Source of the DNA: Pontimicrobium sp. SW4
Lineage (GTDB): Bacteria > Bacteroidota > Bacteroidia > Flavobacteriales > Flavobacteriaceae
DNA length: 64,000 bases
Reading direction: 5' to 3'
Assembly: GCF_039954625.1 (NCBI RefSeq)
Contig: NZ_CP157199.1
Coordinates: 2,542,001-2,606,000, forward strand
Made by a program: the position numbers and the translations under genes. This document shows positions 63,102-64,000 of this stretch, one piece after another (within the stretch, counting starts at the first letter, position 1; every line of letters starts with the position of its first letter). The notes beneath the pieces were generated by a model. The model was not told the DNA's origin. It saw only the letters and a program-made list of their open reading frames with translations, and did no database searches.

Positions 63102-64000
63102 CTAAACTAAACTTTTCAATTTATTTTTTACCACAGCAAAAGCTTCTTTTAAGTCTGCTTTCAAATCTTCTATATCTTCTAGACCAACAGACAGCCTAAT
63201 TAAATCTTTTGTAACACCTGTAGTTTCTTGTGCTTCTTCACTTAACTGTTGATGTGTCGTACTAGCTGGATGTATAATGAGCGACTTTGTGTCTCCTATA
63301 TTTGCTAAAAGCGAGAATAGTTTTGTTGTGTCTGCTATAGTTTTAGCCGATTCGTAACCACCATCTACACCAAACGTAACTAAACCACTTTGCCCTTTTG
63401 GTAAATATTGCTTTACAAGATCTTTATACTTACTAGTTTCTAAACCTGGGTAATTAACCCAATTTACTTCTGGTTGTTCTTGTAACCATTTTGCTAGCGC
63501 TAATGCATTGCTACTATGCTTTTTTATTCTAAGCTCTAAGGTTTCCAAACCTTGAATAATTTGGAATGCATTAAACGGACTCAATGCTGAACCATAATCT
63601 CTTAAGCCTTCAATACGCACTTTTGCAATAAATGCAGCTTCCTTTAAAACTTCACTATAAACAAGTCCATGATAGCCTGCAGATGGCTCGGTAAACTCAG
63701 GGAATTTCCCACTAGCCCAATCAAACGTTCCTGCATCAATAATAGCACCGCCAAGTGCAGTACCATTACCATTTACGTACTTTGTTAATGAATGAATTAC
63801 AATATTTGCACCGTGCTCTATTGGTTTCACCAAATAGGATGTAGCTACTGTATTATCTACAATAAAAGGAACTTTAAAAGCTTTTGCTTGTTTAGAAATT
63901 GCCTTTAAATCTAATACATCTAACTTAGGATTCCCTAAAGACTCAGCAAAGAAAACCCTCGTGTTTTCTTGAGCTGCATTTTTGAAGTTTTCTGGATTTG
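63102..64000 (-). CDS. O-acetylhomoserine sulfhydrylase, 5' end beyond the window
   Basis: The C-terminal 299 codons of a PLP enzyme that makes homocysteine from O-acetylhomoserine and sulfide. The frame stays open to the window end. Visible are FFAESLGNPKLDVLDL, FIVDNTVATSYLVKPIEHGANIVIH-type blocks with the PLP lysine in HSLTKYVNGNGTALGG, and LIIHPASTTHQQLSEEAQ. Family length is about 425-430, so roughly 130 residues lie outside. It appears to be transcribed ahead of the metX-thrA fusion, with a terminator-like hairpin between. Confidence 0.92.
   Translation of the reverse strand, partial: NPENFKNAAQENTRVFFAESLGNPKLDVLDLKAISKQAKAFKVPFIVDNTVATSYLVKPIEHGANIVIHSLTKYVNGNGTALGGAIIDAGTFDWASGKFPEFTEPSAGYHGLVYSEVLKEAAFIAKVRIEGLRDYGSALSPFNAFQIIQGLETLELRIKKHSSNALALAKWLQEQPEVNWVNYPGLETSKYKDLVKQYLPKGQSGLVTFGVDGGYESAKTIADTTKLFSLLANIGDTKSLIIHPASTTHQQLSEEAQETTGVTKDLIRLSVGLEDIEDLKADLKEAFAVVKNKLKSLV

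Overview
The window is about 64 kb of AT-rich chromosome from a member of the Flavobacteriaceae (Bacteroidota). The evidence is the gliding genes gldA, gldB and gldC, a secreted protein with a type IX secretion C-terminal domain, promoters of the Bacteroidota type (TTG, about 18-21 nt, TAnnTTTG), weak ribosome binding sites, split metH, a metX-thrA fusion and several DUF3857 and beta-barrel proteins. It is mostly core genome with one accessory block. No tRNA, rRNA, CRISPR array, transposase or phage gene was seen, and no gene-free stretch exceeds 300 bases. Layout: (1) 1-6275, + strand: the 3' end of purH, then the cell-elongation operon mreB-mreC-mreD-pbp2-rodA. (2) 6276-14031: a class V aminotransferase and an accessory block, with a Crp/Fnr-type regulator, a six-gene redox cluster (FMN-binding protein, two small membrane proteins, methyltransferase, DJ-1-type lipoprotein, FAD monooxygenase), a DUF4199 protein, the decayed 3' end of a second monooxygenase and a lipoprotein hydrolase. 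A perfect TTGAT-N4-ATCAA site lies between the regulator and the cluster, about 42 bp before the predicted transcription start. (3) 14078-24461: gldC-gldB, nadE, a degenerate response regulator, dnaG, an ECF sigma/membrane protein/barrel trio, a lipoprotein, a polyprenyl synthase and a type IX secreted protein. (4) 24493-34686: rlmN, queA, aroA, a MazG-like protein, two transglutaminase-like DUF3857 proteins (one without its catalytic Cys and His), a YdjM-like protein, dtd, rsgA. (5) 34713-38758, - strand: an aromatic amino acid operon (prephenate dehydratase, aminotransferase, prephenate dehydrogenase, DAHP synthase-chorismate mutase) preceded by a 24-codon leader peptide rich in Phe, Tyr and Trp and a perfect terminator hairpin, i.e. 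a translation-coupled attenuator. (6) 38884-42630: gldA and envelope proteins. (7) 42670-64000, - strand: sulfur assimilation and methionine synthesis. A SAM-I riboswitch precedes split metH and metF. A long cys operon (sulfate activation, reduction, siroheme, electron donors, serine acetyltransferase, cysteine synthase) has a clear promoter with a palindrome next to an Rrf2 regulator gene. Upstream lie a sulfhydrylase, a MetX-aspartokinase-homoserine dehydrogenase fusion and a second sulfhydrylase cut by the window end. Together region 7 takes sulfate to sulfide, aspartate to O-acetylhomoserine, and both to cysteine, homocysteine and methionine. The most noteworthy observations are the phe/tyr attenuator, the regulator-site-cluster arrangement at 7.7-12.2 kb, the dispersed hairpin repeat that has lengthened one reading frame, and several proteins that lack expected catalytic or metal-binding residues (DnaG zinc ligands, response regulator Asp, transglutaminase Cys and His).
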